From Candidatus Paraluminiphilus aquimaris (GTDB lineage: Bacteria; Pseudomonadota; Gammaproteobacteria; Pseudomonadales; Halieaceae), in assembly GCF_026230195.1 (NCBI RefSeq), contig NZ_CP036501.1, forward strand, positions 1,612,001-1,676,000: a stretch of 64,000 nt of DNA. The letters run 5' to 3'. The notes under the pieces are model-generated. The model was not told the origin of the DNA. It saw nothing but the letters and a program-made list of their open reading frames with translations, and did not search any database. Made by a program: the position numbers and the translations under genes. Below, in pieces: positions 44,906 through 53,328 of this stretch. Every line of letters starts with the position of its first letter. Within the stretch, counting starts at the first letter, position 1.

Positions 44906-46516
44906 TTGTTATCGATAATTGATTGGGCGGTGGTCGCGCTCTATTTGCTGGGACTGGTGACGATGAGTCTTTACCTGTCTCGCCAACAGACATCTGCTGA
45001 GGATTATTTTGTCGCTTCCAATAGTGGTAATGCACTGAGCATTGCTTTGTCCGTCATGGCGACCCAGTGCTCCACCAACAGTATTTTGGGGGCTCCAGCT
45101 TTCGTTGCCTTTGTGGTTGGCGGCGGGCTCGTATGGCTGCAGTATGAGCTCGCTCTGCCACTCGCGATGATCTTTATCGCTATTTTCCTCATTCCAATCT
45201 TTCACCGGGAACGCCTTGTCTCGGTATATCTGTATCTGGGCCGCCGATTTGATGACAAAACACAGTGGCTTATCAGCGGTCTGTTTCAGGTTTCTCGCGC
45301 CGCTGTTGCTGGAATCACCGTCTACGGTGTCGCGAGTATGGTTTCTGTTGTGACGGGGCTTTCCTTCACACAATCCGTACTGCTCTTTGGTGCCATTACC
45401 ATCGTCTATGACGTTCTTGGGGGGATTAGGGCTGTGATTATCAGCGACGTCGTCCAGATGGTGATCCTGACCAGTGTTTTGGGTTATCTCGCGTACTTAT
45501 TGATTGCGTCCGCTGGGGGAGTTGAGGCGATGCTGGCGCAAATTCCAGCCGAGCGTACTGCGGCTCTCTCATTTCGTCATCACGGTCTGGGTGACGGTCA
45601 TGACTTTGCTTTCCTGCCCATGCTGATTGGCGGGTTTTTCCTCTATGTCGCGTACTACGGTTGCGATCAGAGTCAGGTGCAGCGCCAACTGTGTGCGGCT
45701 ACGCAAGATGATAATCAGAAGATATTGCTGATCAACGGGGTTCTGCGTTTTCCCCTGGTGCTCCTGTATTGCCTCATTGGAGCGGGGCTTGCGGCTTATG
45801 CAACCTCGCACACCGACTTCCTGTCTTCCCTCCCCCTTATCAATGATGCGCCAAACTACAACATGGCGCTGCCTGTCCTCTTTTCTCGGGAGTTGCCCGC
45901 AGGCGTGGTGGGGTTAGCGGTCGTTGCGCTGTTGGCTGCCGCGATGTCCTCACTCGATTCGGTCATCAACAGTCTATCGGCGACCACATTGAAGGACTTT
46001 GTTAAACCGGCGATGAGGGAGCGAATAGCAACGCCAGCGCAGGAGCTTTGGTGGGGTAGGGCACTCACGGTGGTTTGGGGGGTGTTCGCCTTGGTCACCG
46101 CGTTTTTTGTCGATGATATAGCGTCTACCGTTATTGTGGCGGTGAACAAGGTGGGGTCCTTGATTAACGGTCCCATTCTTGGCGTATTTCTCTTGGGATT
46201 GCTGACTCAAAGGGCGACCGGAAGAGGCGCTCGAATCGGCTTCTTCGTCGGCCTTGCGGTCAATGGGTTCCTGTGGGCGGCGATACCCTCTGTTTCGTGG
46301 CTGTGGTGGAACGTTATCGGGTTGGCGGCGACTATGGGGGTCGGGCTGATGACCAGTGGCGAGGCATCATCAGATCCAGAACCCACTGATCTTATGTGGA
46401 GCCCTGCCTTCTACCGCAGTGCGGGTTTTACGAGAAGCTGGGCACCTGCTTATGGGTTCCTTGGACTTTGGACACTGCTACTTATGGGCGTACTCATGGT
46501 GTTTGGAGCACGATAA
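44906..46516 (+). CDS. Sodium:solute symporter (SSS family)
   Basis: A 536-residue membrane transporter with about 13-14 helices. SSS-family marks include the N-terminal WAVVALYLLGLVTMSLYL, ATQCSTNSILGAPAFV, AYYGCDQSQVQRQL (the conserved GxDQxxxQR region) and ALLAAAMSSLDSVINSLS, which provides the Na+-site serines. It imports an organic solute with sodium. The start is TTG at 44906 behind AGGAGG. It is divergent from the secreted amidohydrolase-peptidase pair, so it may import their product. The 3' end overlaps the convergent hydroxylase gene by 23 bp. Confidence 0.88.
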   Translation: MLSIIDWAVVALYLLGLVTMSLYLSRQQTSAEDYFVASNSGNALSIALSVMATQCSTNSILGAPAFVAFVVGGGLVWLQYELALPLAMIFIAIFLIPIFHRERLVSVYLYLGRRFDDKTQWLISGLFQVSRAAVAGITVYGVASMVSVVTGLSFTQSVLLFGAITIVYDVLGGIRAVIISDVVQMVILTSVLGYLAYLLIASAGGVEAMLAQIPAERTAALSFRHHGLGDGHDFAFLPMLIGGFFLYVAYYGCDQSQVQRQLCAATQDDNQKILLINGVLRFPLVLLYCLIGAGLAAYATSHTDFLSSLPLINDAPNYNMALPVLFSRELPAGVVGLAVVALLAAAMSSLDSVINSLSATTLKDFVKPAMRERIATPAQELWWGRALTVVWGVFALVTAFFVDDIASTVIVAVNKVGSLINGPILGVFLLGLLTQRATGRGARIGFFVGLAVNGFLWAAIPSVSWLWWNVIGLAATMGVGLMTSGEASSDPEPTDLMWSPAFYRSAGFTRSWAPAYGFLGLWTLLLMGVLMVFGAR

Positions 46517-47525
46517 TTAGCGCACTTTCGCCTTTACATCGGTCTGTGTGGCACCGCCAGTCAATGGATTGGTCGATCGCATAGAGCCCCCTGTAAGCAT
46601 GGCGAACCAATCTTTGAATGGGCCGGCGGTATTGTGCCAACACGTTCGATATTGATCTTGTGTCTCTGGGCCCAGACCCCAGTGTGTGCTCACCTTTTTC
46701 GGGAATATAAAGCGTTCCGAAGAGTCGATCCCAAAGACTCGTCACCGCAGCAAGGTTAGTGTCCCAGTGCTTTTCCAGATAGCTGTGATGAGCGTGGTGC
46801 ATCACCGGGCTGTGCAGCCACTTCGACAACCACACGGGGTAAGGAAACGCGCCGTGATAATGCCGGAAAGATCCATTGAATCCGAAAAGTAAGGAAAAGA
46901 AACCGATGTTAAACAGCGTCGCATGCGTAACATCACTCTCGAATAACCAGCCAAACAGGCCACCTGCAATGCCGTACGCTAAGGCAGCGCCAGCCGCATA
47001 GATGGGCCCTTCGAGGAAGTGCTCTCGGTAACGTGTTAACGGCGTTAGGACCTCTGCTGAGTGATGCACTTTGTGGATGACCCACAGTGCCGGCACTTTA
47101 TGTTCGGTGTAGTGAATGATGGAAAAGATAAAGTCATACAGCAACAGCGTTACCAAGCTGAAGAGCAGCATCCATCCGTAGCTTATGTCCAGCGTAGGTC
47201 CGGTACCCCAAGTGTCTGCCAAGCCATTCATAACTAGGGTCTCGGCGAAGGTGCCAACACTTAAAATCAGGGCGGTGGCCCAAAAGGGTCTTAAAAAGCG
47301 CTCAAAGACATAAAGGGTGATATCAACACGAGCAGATACATGGGTATAGATATCGCGTGGTATGAGAAACTCAAGTAAACCGGCGGGGCGCTCGCTACCT
47401 GACGCATCCTTCGAGCCACGGCCGCCACGAAAAAGCCAGATCGTTACAGCAAGCACCAGCGTGAGTAATAGTAAGGGCCAAGTAAGATCTCGCGGTAAAT
47501 TGTCCCGCAGTAGCGTGAGCAGCAC
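46494..47525 (-). CDS. Sterol desaturase / fatty acid hydroxylase superfamily membrane protein
   Basis: A 343-residue di-iron membrane oxygenase with several hydrophobic spans. The histidine clusters HYTEHKVPALWVIHKVHH, then HYHGAF and HSPVMHHAHHS form the metal-binding set of the superfamily. These enzymes hydroxylate or desaturate sterols, fatty acids or carotenoids. The start appears to be GTG at 47525, because an in-frame stop lies six codons upstream. Its position near a TonB receptor and a rubredoxin reductase is suggestive but not proof of a joint role. Confidence 0.86.
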   Translation of the reverse strand: MLLTLLRDNLPRDLTWPLLLLTLVLAVTIWLFRGGRGSKDASGSERPAGLLEFLIPRDIYTHVSARVDITLYVFERFLRPFWATALILSVGTFAETLVMNGLADTWGTGPTLDISYGWMLLFSLVTLLLYDFIFSIIHYTEHKVPALWVIHKVHHSAEVLTPLTRYREHFLEGPIYAAGAALAYGIAGGLFGWLFESDVTHATLFNIGFFSLLFGFNGSFRHYHGAFPYPVWLSKWLHSPVMHHAHHSYLEKHWDTNLAAVTSLWDRLFGTLYIPEKGEHTLGSGPRDTRSISNVLAQYRRPIQRLVRHAYRGLYAIDQSIDWRCHTDRCKGESALIIVLQTP

Positions 47526-47934
47526 GCTCGAAATATCGGCTAGTGGTCCGATGACAAGACTCCGGCTCTCATGCGTTGATAAAAACGATACTTGGACTGA
47601 GTTGGAGGGTCCAGTGGCGTGGCTCTAATGCATTGAACTTTTGGTCGAAGTTTACAGACCTCAAACCTTGTCTGTGGTTTCTGGATTGGCGGAATTACGT
47701 GCCTGACATGCAGAGTAGTTGGGAACCGATGCGTGACTCTGTGAGAAGTTAAAACGTCAAATTTTTTACTACGGCTAGTAAAACCCCGGTTTCCATCGTT
47801 AAAGCGTTAAGTGTCTGCGTTCGGTATTTTTGTTTCGCAACCCCCGAATTCACCCATAGGGATTAAGTCTGACGCTTGGCGTTCGATCGGTTTTGGATTT
47901 CTATAGCCGTATAACAAAAGCTAATGAGGAAACC
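47526..47934. other. Intergenic region between divergent hydroxylase and TonB receptor genes
   Basis: About 410 bp without a credible gene. It should hold the promoters of both flanking genes. The main structure is the perfect palindrome at 47764-47783. No RNA gene or convincing -35/-10 pair was identified. Confidence 0.6.
47764..47783. promoter_or_regulatory. Perfect 8+8 palindrome, probable operator
   Basis: Arms TTTTACTA (47764-47771) and TAGTAAAA (47776-47783) are perfectly inverted around CGGC, about 150 bp upstream of the TonB receptor start. The length and symmetry suit a dimeric repressor or activator site; a Fur box is not recognisable. It could also fold as a hairpin in a long leader RNA. 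Confidence 0.5.
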
Positions 47935-50169
47935 ATGAAACTACCGTTCAAAAAGACTGTATTAATGGCGGGATTGGTCACGGCTGTGCCGCTTGCGCAG
48001 GGCCAATCGATCTTGGAAGAAGTGTTGGTGACGGCGCAACGGAAAGCTGAGAGCTTGCAGGACGCGCCGATTGCGATTACCGCCTTTCAAGGGGAGGATA
48101 TTGCGGCTCGTGGTATTAGAGATGTGCAAGATATCAGTAATTTTGTTCCCAATATCAACATTGCTCCCTCTCCGGGGGGTGACACGGGTGCAACCATTGC
48201 GATTCGCGGCTCAACAACAATTAACCCAGCGCTCACATGGGAGCCCACAGTTGGTCTCTACTTGGACGGTGTGTTTCTGGGGAAAAACCTCGGTGGTATT
48301 TTTGAGGTCGCTGAACTTGAACGAGTTGAGGTACTGCGCGGTCCGCAGGGAACACTCTATGGAAAGAATACGCTCGGTGGGGCAGTTAATCTCGTTACCC
48401 GCACACCGGGAAAGGAGTTTGGTGGATATGTGGAAGGCGGCTTCGGTAACGAAGGTTATAAAGCTCTTCGCGGTCGTATCGACACGGGTGCCTCCGGTGT
48501 CGTGGGAGAGGGGCTTGGTGAATTTCGAGCGAGCATTGCTTATTCAACGCAAAGTCGCGATGGTTTCTATGAAAATAAAGATCTAGACCCTACCGGTGGT
48601 TTTAATCCCTTTGTCAATCAAAAGTCCAGTTCGACCTTCTCTGACATGGACAGTGATGCGTTTCGCTTGGATGCCGTTATCGAGGCCTCCGATACGCTGT
48701 CATATCGGTTTAGTTTCGATCAAAGCGATGTCAGCAAAGCCCCCAGCATGGGCCAATTAACAGACGTCAACGAAGCGTTTTTTGCGGGATTGGATCTGGG
48801 TTTTCTCGGAGATCTGCAGGCGCTTTATGAGACCTCACCGGATCGTCGCGCGACTGCGATAAGTAACGACCAATCGGGATTTGAAAAATCTAAGGTCAGA
48901 GGCACCTCGCTTACCGTGACCAAGGAGTTTGAGGCCATGACCTTCAAGTCGATTACGAGTCAGCGCGATCTTGATTGGTCAGATCGATTGGATATCGACG
49001 GTACGCCAATGAACCTGTTTACGTCGCAGCGTCAGGTCGATTACGAGCAGTTTTCTCAAGAATTTCAGTGGTTGGGACAAACTGACTCCTCAAACTGGGT
49101 TGCTGGGCTGTACTACTTTGCGGAAGAGGGCGACGTTTTTAATCCGATCTCTTTCTTTGGTCTGTTTGGCGCACCCGCGGATAACAACGAATACGGTCTC
49201 AATAACACGTCTTGGGCTGTCTACGGACAGTACGAGCGGCAATTGAGTGACCGACTGACGGCCACTGTGGGGCTTCGCTACACGGACGAAGAAAAAGATC
49301 AATACGTCTTCCACCCGCAGGCCTCGACTGGCGGCGTTGGAGCGTTTAACGTATCCGACTCTGATAGTTGGAATAACACGACCGGAACTCTGGTGGCGAC
49401 CTATGCGCTGTCTGATAACGTCAACGTGTATGGAAAACTGGCCCAGGGATGGAAAGCCGGTGGTTATAACGGCGAAGCGCCCTCGGCTGATGCCTTCTTT
49501 GAAAGTTATGACCCTGAGGAAGTGCTGTCTCAAGAGCTGGGTTTCAAGTCTCGATTGATGGATGACCGAGTTCAGCTCAATGCCGCGGTGTTTATGAACG
49601 ATGTGTCAGATATGCAGTTCAGTGTATTTCTGGAGGGTACGGGTGGGGCAGCGTCTACCGTTGATAACGCGGGCGCCGCGACCATCAAAGGAATTGAGAT
49701 TGAGTTGATCGCTCAGCTGTCAGAGTCACTTCGATTGGGCGCTAATCTCGGCACCCTCGATACGCAATACGATGAGTTTATTGAGCTTGGTCAGAACGTT
49801 AAGGACGCTAAAGACTTTCCGTATGCGCCTGATCGCACAATGAGCATCGACCTCGATTGGGCAGTGATGCAATCAGACTGGGGTAGCATCGACGCACATG
49901 TCGATTGGAGCCGAAAAAGTGATTATGTGGCCTACACAAACCCGGATCAGAACGTCACGGGCCAGCTTGGGTCGTACAGCATTCTTAATGCACGGGTAAG
50001 TGTCAGTGATGTGCAACTGGGCGATAGCGCGCGGTTACAGGTATCTGCATGGGGTAAAAATATCACCGATGAGGAATACCGAGAAAACATCATTCCATTT
50101 GGGCTCTGGACGGTTAGCTATTGGGGACAGCCGGCGACTTACGGAGTTGATTTACGCGTCGATTTTTAG
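47935..50169 (+). CDS. TonB-dependent outer-membrane receptor
   Basis: A 744-residue TonB-dependent receptor starting at ATG 47935 (GAGGA upstream). A signal peptide (~1-23, ending AQG) is followed by a TonB-box-like EEVLVTAQRKAESLQDAPI, the plug domain (FVPNINIAPSP; RVEVLRGPQGTLYGKNTLGG) and a 22-strand barrel that ends in a terminal aromatic (VDLRVDF). This subtype is frequent in marine gammaproteobacteria and sphingomonads, where it imports hydrophobic or large organic compounds rather than only siderophores. Uptake of steroids or lipids would fit the neighbourhood, but the ligand is unknown. Confidence 0.9.
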   Translation: MKLPFKKTVLMAGLVTAVPLAQGQSILEEVLVTAQRKAESLQDAPIAITAFQGEDIAARGIRDVQDISNFVPNINIAPSPGGDTGATIAIRGSTTINPALTWEPTVGLYLDGVFLGKNLGGIFEVAELERVEVLRGPQGTLYGKNTLGGAVNLVTRTPGKEFGGYVEGGFGNEGYKALRGRIDTGASGVVGEGLGEFRASIAYSTQSRDGFYENKDLDPTGGFNPFVNQKSSSTFSDMDSDAFRLDAVIEASDTLSYRFSFDQSDVSKAPSMGQLTDVNEAFFAGLDLGFLGDLQALYETSPDRRATAISNDQSGFEKSKVRGTSLTVTKEFEAMTFKSITSQRDLDWSDRLDIDGTPMNLFTSQRQVDYEQFSQEFQWLGQTDSSNWVAGLYYFAEEGDVFNPISFFGLFGAPADNNEYGLNNTSWAVYGQYERQLSDRLTATVGLRYTDEEKDQYVFHPQASTGGVGAFNVSDSDSWNNTTGTLVATYALSDNVNVYGKLAQGWKAGGYNGEAPSADAFFESYDPEEVLSQELGFKSRLMDDRVQLNAAVFMNDVSDMQFSVFLEGTGGAASTVDNAGAATIKGIEIELIAQLSESLRLGANLGTLDTQYDEFIELGQNVKDAKDFPYAPDRTMSIDLDWAVMQSDWGSIDAHVDWSRKSDYVAYTNPDQNVTGQLGSYSILNARVSVSDVQLGDSARLQVSAWGKNITDEEYRENIIPFGLWTVSYWGQPATYGVDLRVDF

Positions 50170-50289
50170 AGCGAGCCTCGCCCCTTGTTGATGGTACCGG
50201 GTATTCGTTTTCGTCACGGTGATGTCATGCATTGTCCAAGCGAAATCAACTGGCGTATGGGCTCATTTGGACAATCCGTGTCTTCGGAC

Positions 50290-50317
50290 TTGAAAAAGAC
50301 AAGGTGAGGAGTATTAT
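50290..50317 (+). promoter_or_regulatory. Sigma70 promoter of tRNA-Arg
   Basis: -35 TTGAAA at 50290-50295 and -10 TATTAT at 50312-50317 with a 16-bp spacer, followed by a G+C-leaning discriminator typical of stable-RNA promoters. Transcription would start about 5 nt before the tRNA. Confidence 0.8.
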
Positions 50318-50328
50318 CGCACCTCTTC

Positions 50329-50405
50329 GCGCCCGTAGCTCAGCTGGATAGAGTACCTGACTACGAATCAGGCGGTCGTACGTTCGAATCGTACCGGGCG
50401 CGCCA
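50329..50405 (+). tRNA. tRNA-Arg (anticodon ACG)
   Basis: A 77-nt cloverleaf with encoded CCA. Acceptor stem GCGCCCG / CGGGCGC, D-arm AGCTCAGCTGGATAGAGT, anticodon stem CCTGA / TCAGG around the loop CTACGAA (anticodon ACG at 50363-50365), and T-arm GTACG-TTCGAAT-CGTAC. All stems pair. It is a single-gene unit with its own promoter and terminator. Confidence 0.97.
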
Positions 50406-50413
50406 TACAAGAG

Positions 50414-50443
50414 AGCCTCACCCTTTGGGTGGGGCTTTTTTTT
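50414..50443 (+). terminator. Rho-independent terminator of tRNA-Arg
   Basis: A 10-bp stem with one G-T pair, AGCCTCACCC / GGGTGGGGCT, 3-nt loop, followed by a run of eight T. Confidence 0.92.
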
Positions 50444-50482
50444 ATGGCATGTTTTTTGGTCGAGACAGCTTAGACGTTCTAC

Positions 50483-51530
50483 CGAGGTGGTCATCTCACC
50501 CATTGCTACCAATCGTGCGGAATGTGCGGCCGCTTGTTGTGCTTGGCGACTTGAAGTTACGTCTTGTCCAATACAGATAAGACCAGCCAGACGCTGCTTA
50601 TCGTCCTGGTAAGGAGTTAGGTTCCACACATAGGAGCGATAAGAGCCACGAATGTTTAATTGCATTTCATGCTCTGATGTCGTTTTACCTGCCAGACCCG
50701 CGTCCATTGCTGCTAGTAACTTATCGGCGCCAGGCCCGCTTTCGAGTACATCTTTAATCGGTATCCCTGCCTTTGGTTGAAGGTGTGTTTCAAACATGGG
50801 CAGCGAACCCTGATTCCAATCTTTAAGTTTCATGGAATGATCCAAGACTAGAATGGTCGCCGAAGACTGCTCGATGAGCGCGGTTCGATAGCTAGCTTCC
50901 GTGAGCAAATCACCCATCAGGGCCCTCTGATGGTGGAAAATTGTTGATAGGCCTCTGGAGATGAAGCCACCCAAAAAGACCATGGTTACTGTGGCCGTAA
51001 TCCATGTTTGCGCTGATTGTTGGTAACTCGCCTCTTGGCTAATGCCCGAGGGTATGCCTGCGACGTACAACCAACCGAAAATAGCTATCGTTGCTGAACT
51101 TAGGCCGACTGCCCCCGAGTGCAACTTTGGACCCTGTCAACATACCTGTGACCACGATGAAGACCAGTAACATCAACTTACCACCACCCAGGTGACCGAA
51201 TGACCAAAGCCCAAGTACAGCTAAAACGTACAGACTGGATAGCAGGGCAACTAGTCTCAGCTCATAGGAAAGTCGATGCCGCAAGAGAGTAACGATGATC
51301 ATAAACAGCAGTAACACTGCCTGCATGACCATCACAGGAGTAACGCCAAAAGATGCTGCTCTTGAAAAACTGGCCAGTAAGCCGGGCAAACCCAGAATGC
51401 ACAGGACGATTAAGATCGCATTGCAAATTTTGCTGTTAAGGGACTTTGTTTGAGTCTCAATCGATGTGTTGCTCGAGGGCCCGACGCTGGTGAACGGAGA
51501 AGAGTTATCTATGTCGGGTGCAATAGTCAC
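50483..51530 (-). pseudogene. Remnant of membrane-bound PAS sensor histidine kinase
   Basis: A leftward gene starting at GTG 51530 encodes several membrane spans (MASE-like: CNAILIVLCILGLPGLL; YVLAVLGLWSFGHLGGGK). The frame breaks near 51128-51136; removing one base there restores a continuous GSKLHSGAVGLSS. The second frame continues through a PAS domain (TALIEQSSATILVLDHSMKL) to SARLVAMGEMTTS, the run-up to a HisKA H-box, then homology stops at about 50483. The phospho-acceptor His and the whole ATPase domain are missing. The break lies ~40 bp from the tRNA-Arg terminator. Both defects mean it is not a working kinase, unless the frameshift is a sequencing error, and even then it is truncated. 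Confidence 0.82.
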
Positions 51531-51701
51531 TTCTCAGCCCCATCTCTTTTATATTCTGCTCTTAGCCTACTACTTTTTGATCTACCAACGAGAAGCTGAG
51601 GGTCGATTTACTTAGGAATTATATTGATAGGACTAATTTGACTTGCTCTGAAATGAACTCCTGCCTAGTGTTTGCAGTTAAGACGGCTATAGGAGAACTT
51701 T

Positions 51702-52700
51702 GTGCCCACACTCACACTGACCCAAATCGAGACTCTCTGCAGAGATGCACTGCTCAACGTGGGCGCAAGCCAAGAGCAGGCGGATATCGTAGCGGCGGAA
51801 ATAGCGGATGCGGAGGCTGAAGGCATCAGGAACGTGGGTTTGGGTTACATGCACCTGTACCTGAAACACCTCAAGGTGGAAAAAGTAAAACCGCACGCGT
51901 CTCCAAAGATTGTCAAAACCTCAGCTGCGAGCACGGTGATCGATGCGGACTTTGGTTTTTGCCATCACGCCTACCTAGTGGGCGAGGCACGATTGATCGA
52001 GACAGCCAGAGAGCAAGGGGTTGGAATGATGTCGATTCATCAGTCGTCCTCTGCCGGCGTCCTTGGTTGGTTTGTGCGTCGACTCGCGAAAGAGGGGCTG
52101 GTGTCATTGATGTTTGCAAATAGCTCCAAGGCGGTTGCCGCTCATGGGGGGAAAGTACCTTTCTTTGGGACCAATCCGTTTGCGTTTGGCGCGCCCAGAG
52201 CCACGGATGAGCCGCTGGTGGTTGATATGGCTACCGCCTCGACCGCGCGTGTCAATTTGGTCAAAGCGGCAGCTGAGGGGCGAGAGATAGAGCCTGGACA
52301 TGCGATAGACAGTGACGGCAGACCCACAACTGATCCGGCCGCAGGACTCAAAGGCGCGCAACTGCCGGTCGGTGGTCCCAAGGGGTTTGGTCTTGGGTTG
52401 ATGGTTGATGTTCTGGGCGGTGTGTTAACCGGCAGCAATTGTTCCTACGAAGCATCGATGTTTGCTACCACCGAGGGCGGTCCGCCCAATGTGGGGCAAA
52501 CCATTATTGCTATGGACCCCGCATTTTTTGCGGAGGGTTTCGTTTCGCATTTGGAGTCCATGCTCGGTGAGCTAACTGAGGACAGCGACGTGCGAGTTCC
52601 CGGCGCGCGGCGCGCCGAGTTGCGACGCATTCACGAGGAGAAGGGCGTGGATGTTCCCGATAGCCTGCTTGCGCAGATTGCTGAGTTGTCAGCCGCTTAG
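51702..52700 (+). CDS. Ldh_2-family NAD(P)-dependent oxidoreductase (malate/lactate or cyclic imino acid reductase)
   Basis: A 332-residue protein of the Ldh_2 (malate/L-lactate dehydrogenase, DpkA) family: N-terminal helical domain, FGFCHHAYLVGEARLIE, the NSSKAVAAHGGKVPFFGTNP core, VVDMATASTARVN and GGPKGFGLGLMVDVLGG. Family members reduce 2-oxoacids or cyclic imines such as delta1-piperideine-2-carboxylate. It starts at GTG with AGGAG upstream and converges on the SOX operon. A cyclic-imino-acid substrate would fit the nearby N-methyl amino acid oxidase (inference). Confidence 0.85.
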   Translation: MPTLTLTQIETLCRDALLNVGASQEQADIVAAEIADAEAEGIRNVGLGYMHLYLKHLKVEKVKPHASPKIVKTSAASTVIDADFGFCHHAYLVGEARLIETAREQGVGMMSIHQSSSAGVLGWFVRRLAKEGLVSLMFANSSKAVAAHGGKVPFFGTNPFAFGAPRATDEPLVVDMATASTARVNLVKAAAEGREIEPGHAIDSDGRPTTDPAAGLKGAQLPVGGPKGFGLGLMVDVLGGVLTGSNCSYEASMFATTEGGPPNVGQTIIAMDPAFFAEGFVSHLESMLGELTEDSDVRVPGARRAELRRIHEEKGVDVPDSLLAQIAELSAA

Positions 52701-52706
52701 CTTAGT

Positions 52707-52733
52707 GGCCACCCCGGCCACCCCGGCCACCCA
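52707..52733. repeat. Three 9-bp tandem repeats
   Basis: Three copies of GGCCACCCC (the third ends in A) in the 67-bp gap between the convergent Ldh_2 and soxG genes, followed by a partial GGCC. It may form G+C-rich RNA structure near both stop codons, but no T-run follows. Confidence 0.75.
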
Positions 52734-52767
52734 GGCCTCCGAGGTGAGGAGGGTGGTTGCGTCGTCG

Positions 52768-53328
52768 TTAGAGGAACTCTAATCGAGCGTCGAGCAGTGC
52801 TTCATGTGCATATTCTGCGTAAGAGTGATCGAAAAGTAGTGAAAATACGTCATCTCCGTCCAAATCATGCCGGACGATGATGCAGTTAATGAGCGCGATC
52901 TGAGTTTGCGCGACATCGCCCGTATGAAAGGTGTCGGGGCTTAAGTCCACACCACAGAGCTTGGCCATCATCAGCGCTTTTTGTTCCCCTCGAATGACGA
53001 GCCAAGCGTGACTGTGTTGGCAAAAGAGAGGATAAGCTGACTTTTTGAATGCATCGTCCGCTGAAAGGGGCAAGGTTGCGCCGTTGCCGGGGTCAAGAAA
53101 CCAAAATTCGCGCTGGCTCAACGCCATCACGAGGGTGTTGTCTTTTGTATTTATAAGCCGATTAGGTCGGTCCGGTAGGTCCCAACCCTGTTCGCGCAAC
53201 ACACGAGCGGCTTCTTTGCCTCTCAGACCCCATCGACGCCTCTCAGTGTAGTCCTCTACCGAAATCGCGCCGTTTTGCTTCGATCCTGATAATGGCGATT
53301 CAAAAATAGTATCGAGGTACTCGCTCAT
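52768..53328 (-). CDS. soxG: Sarcosine oxidase gamma subunit
   Basis: A 186-residue protein with the SoxG pattern: RRRWGLRGKEAARVL, ALSQREFWFLD, an SHAWLVIRGEQKALMMAKLCGVDLSP-type segment (residues ~106-131), HTGDVAQTQIALINCIIVR and a C-terminal SYAEYAHEALLDA. The gamma chain is a GcvT-like structural subunit of heterotetrameric sarcosine oxidase. Last gene of the leftward operon; its ATG overlaps the soxA stop by 4 bp (ATGA). Confidence 0.88.
   Translation of the reverse strand: MSEYLDTIFESPLSGSKQNGAISVEDYTERRRWGLRGKEAARVLREQGWDLPDRPNRLINTKDNTLVMALSQREFWFLDPGNGATLPLSADDAFKKSAYPLFCQHSHAWLVIRGEQKALMMAKLCGVDLSPDTFHTGDVAQTQIALINCIIVRHDLDGDDVFSLLFDHSYAEYAHEALLDARLEFL

Noticed and set aside
50246-50482. 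C-terminal extension of the kinase frame running antisense through tRNA-Arg
   Set aside because: This part contains the well-known spurious peptide produced by reading a tRNA gene on the wrong strand (GTIRTYDRLIRSQVLYPAELRA-like) and passes through the tRNA terminator; it is not protein-coding.
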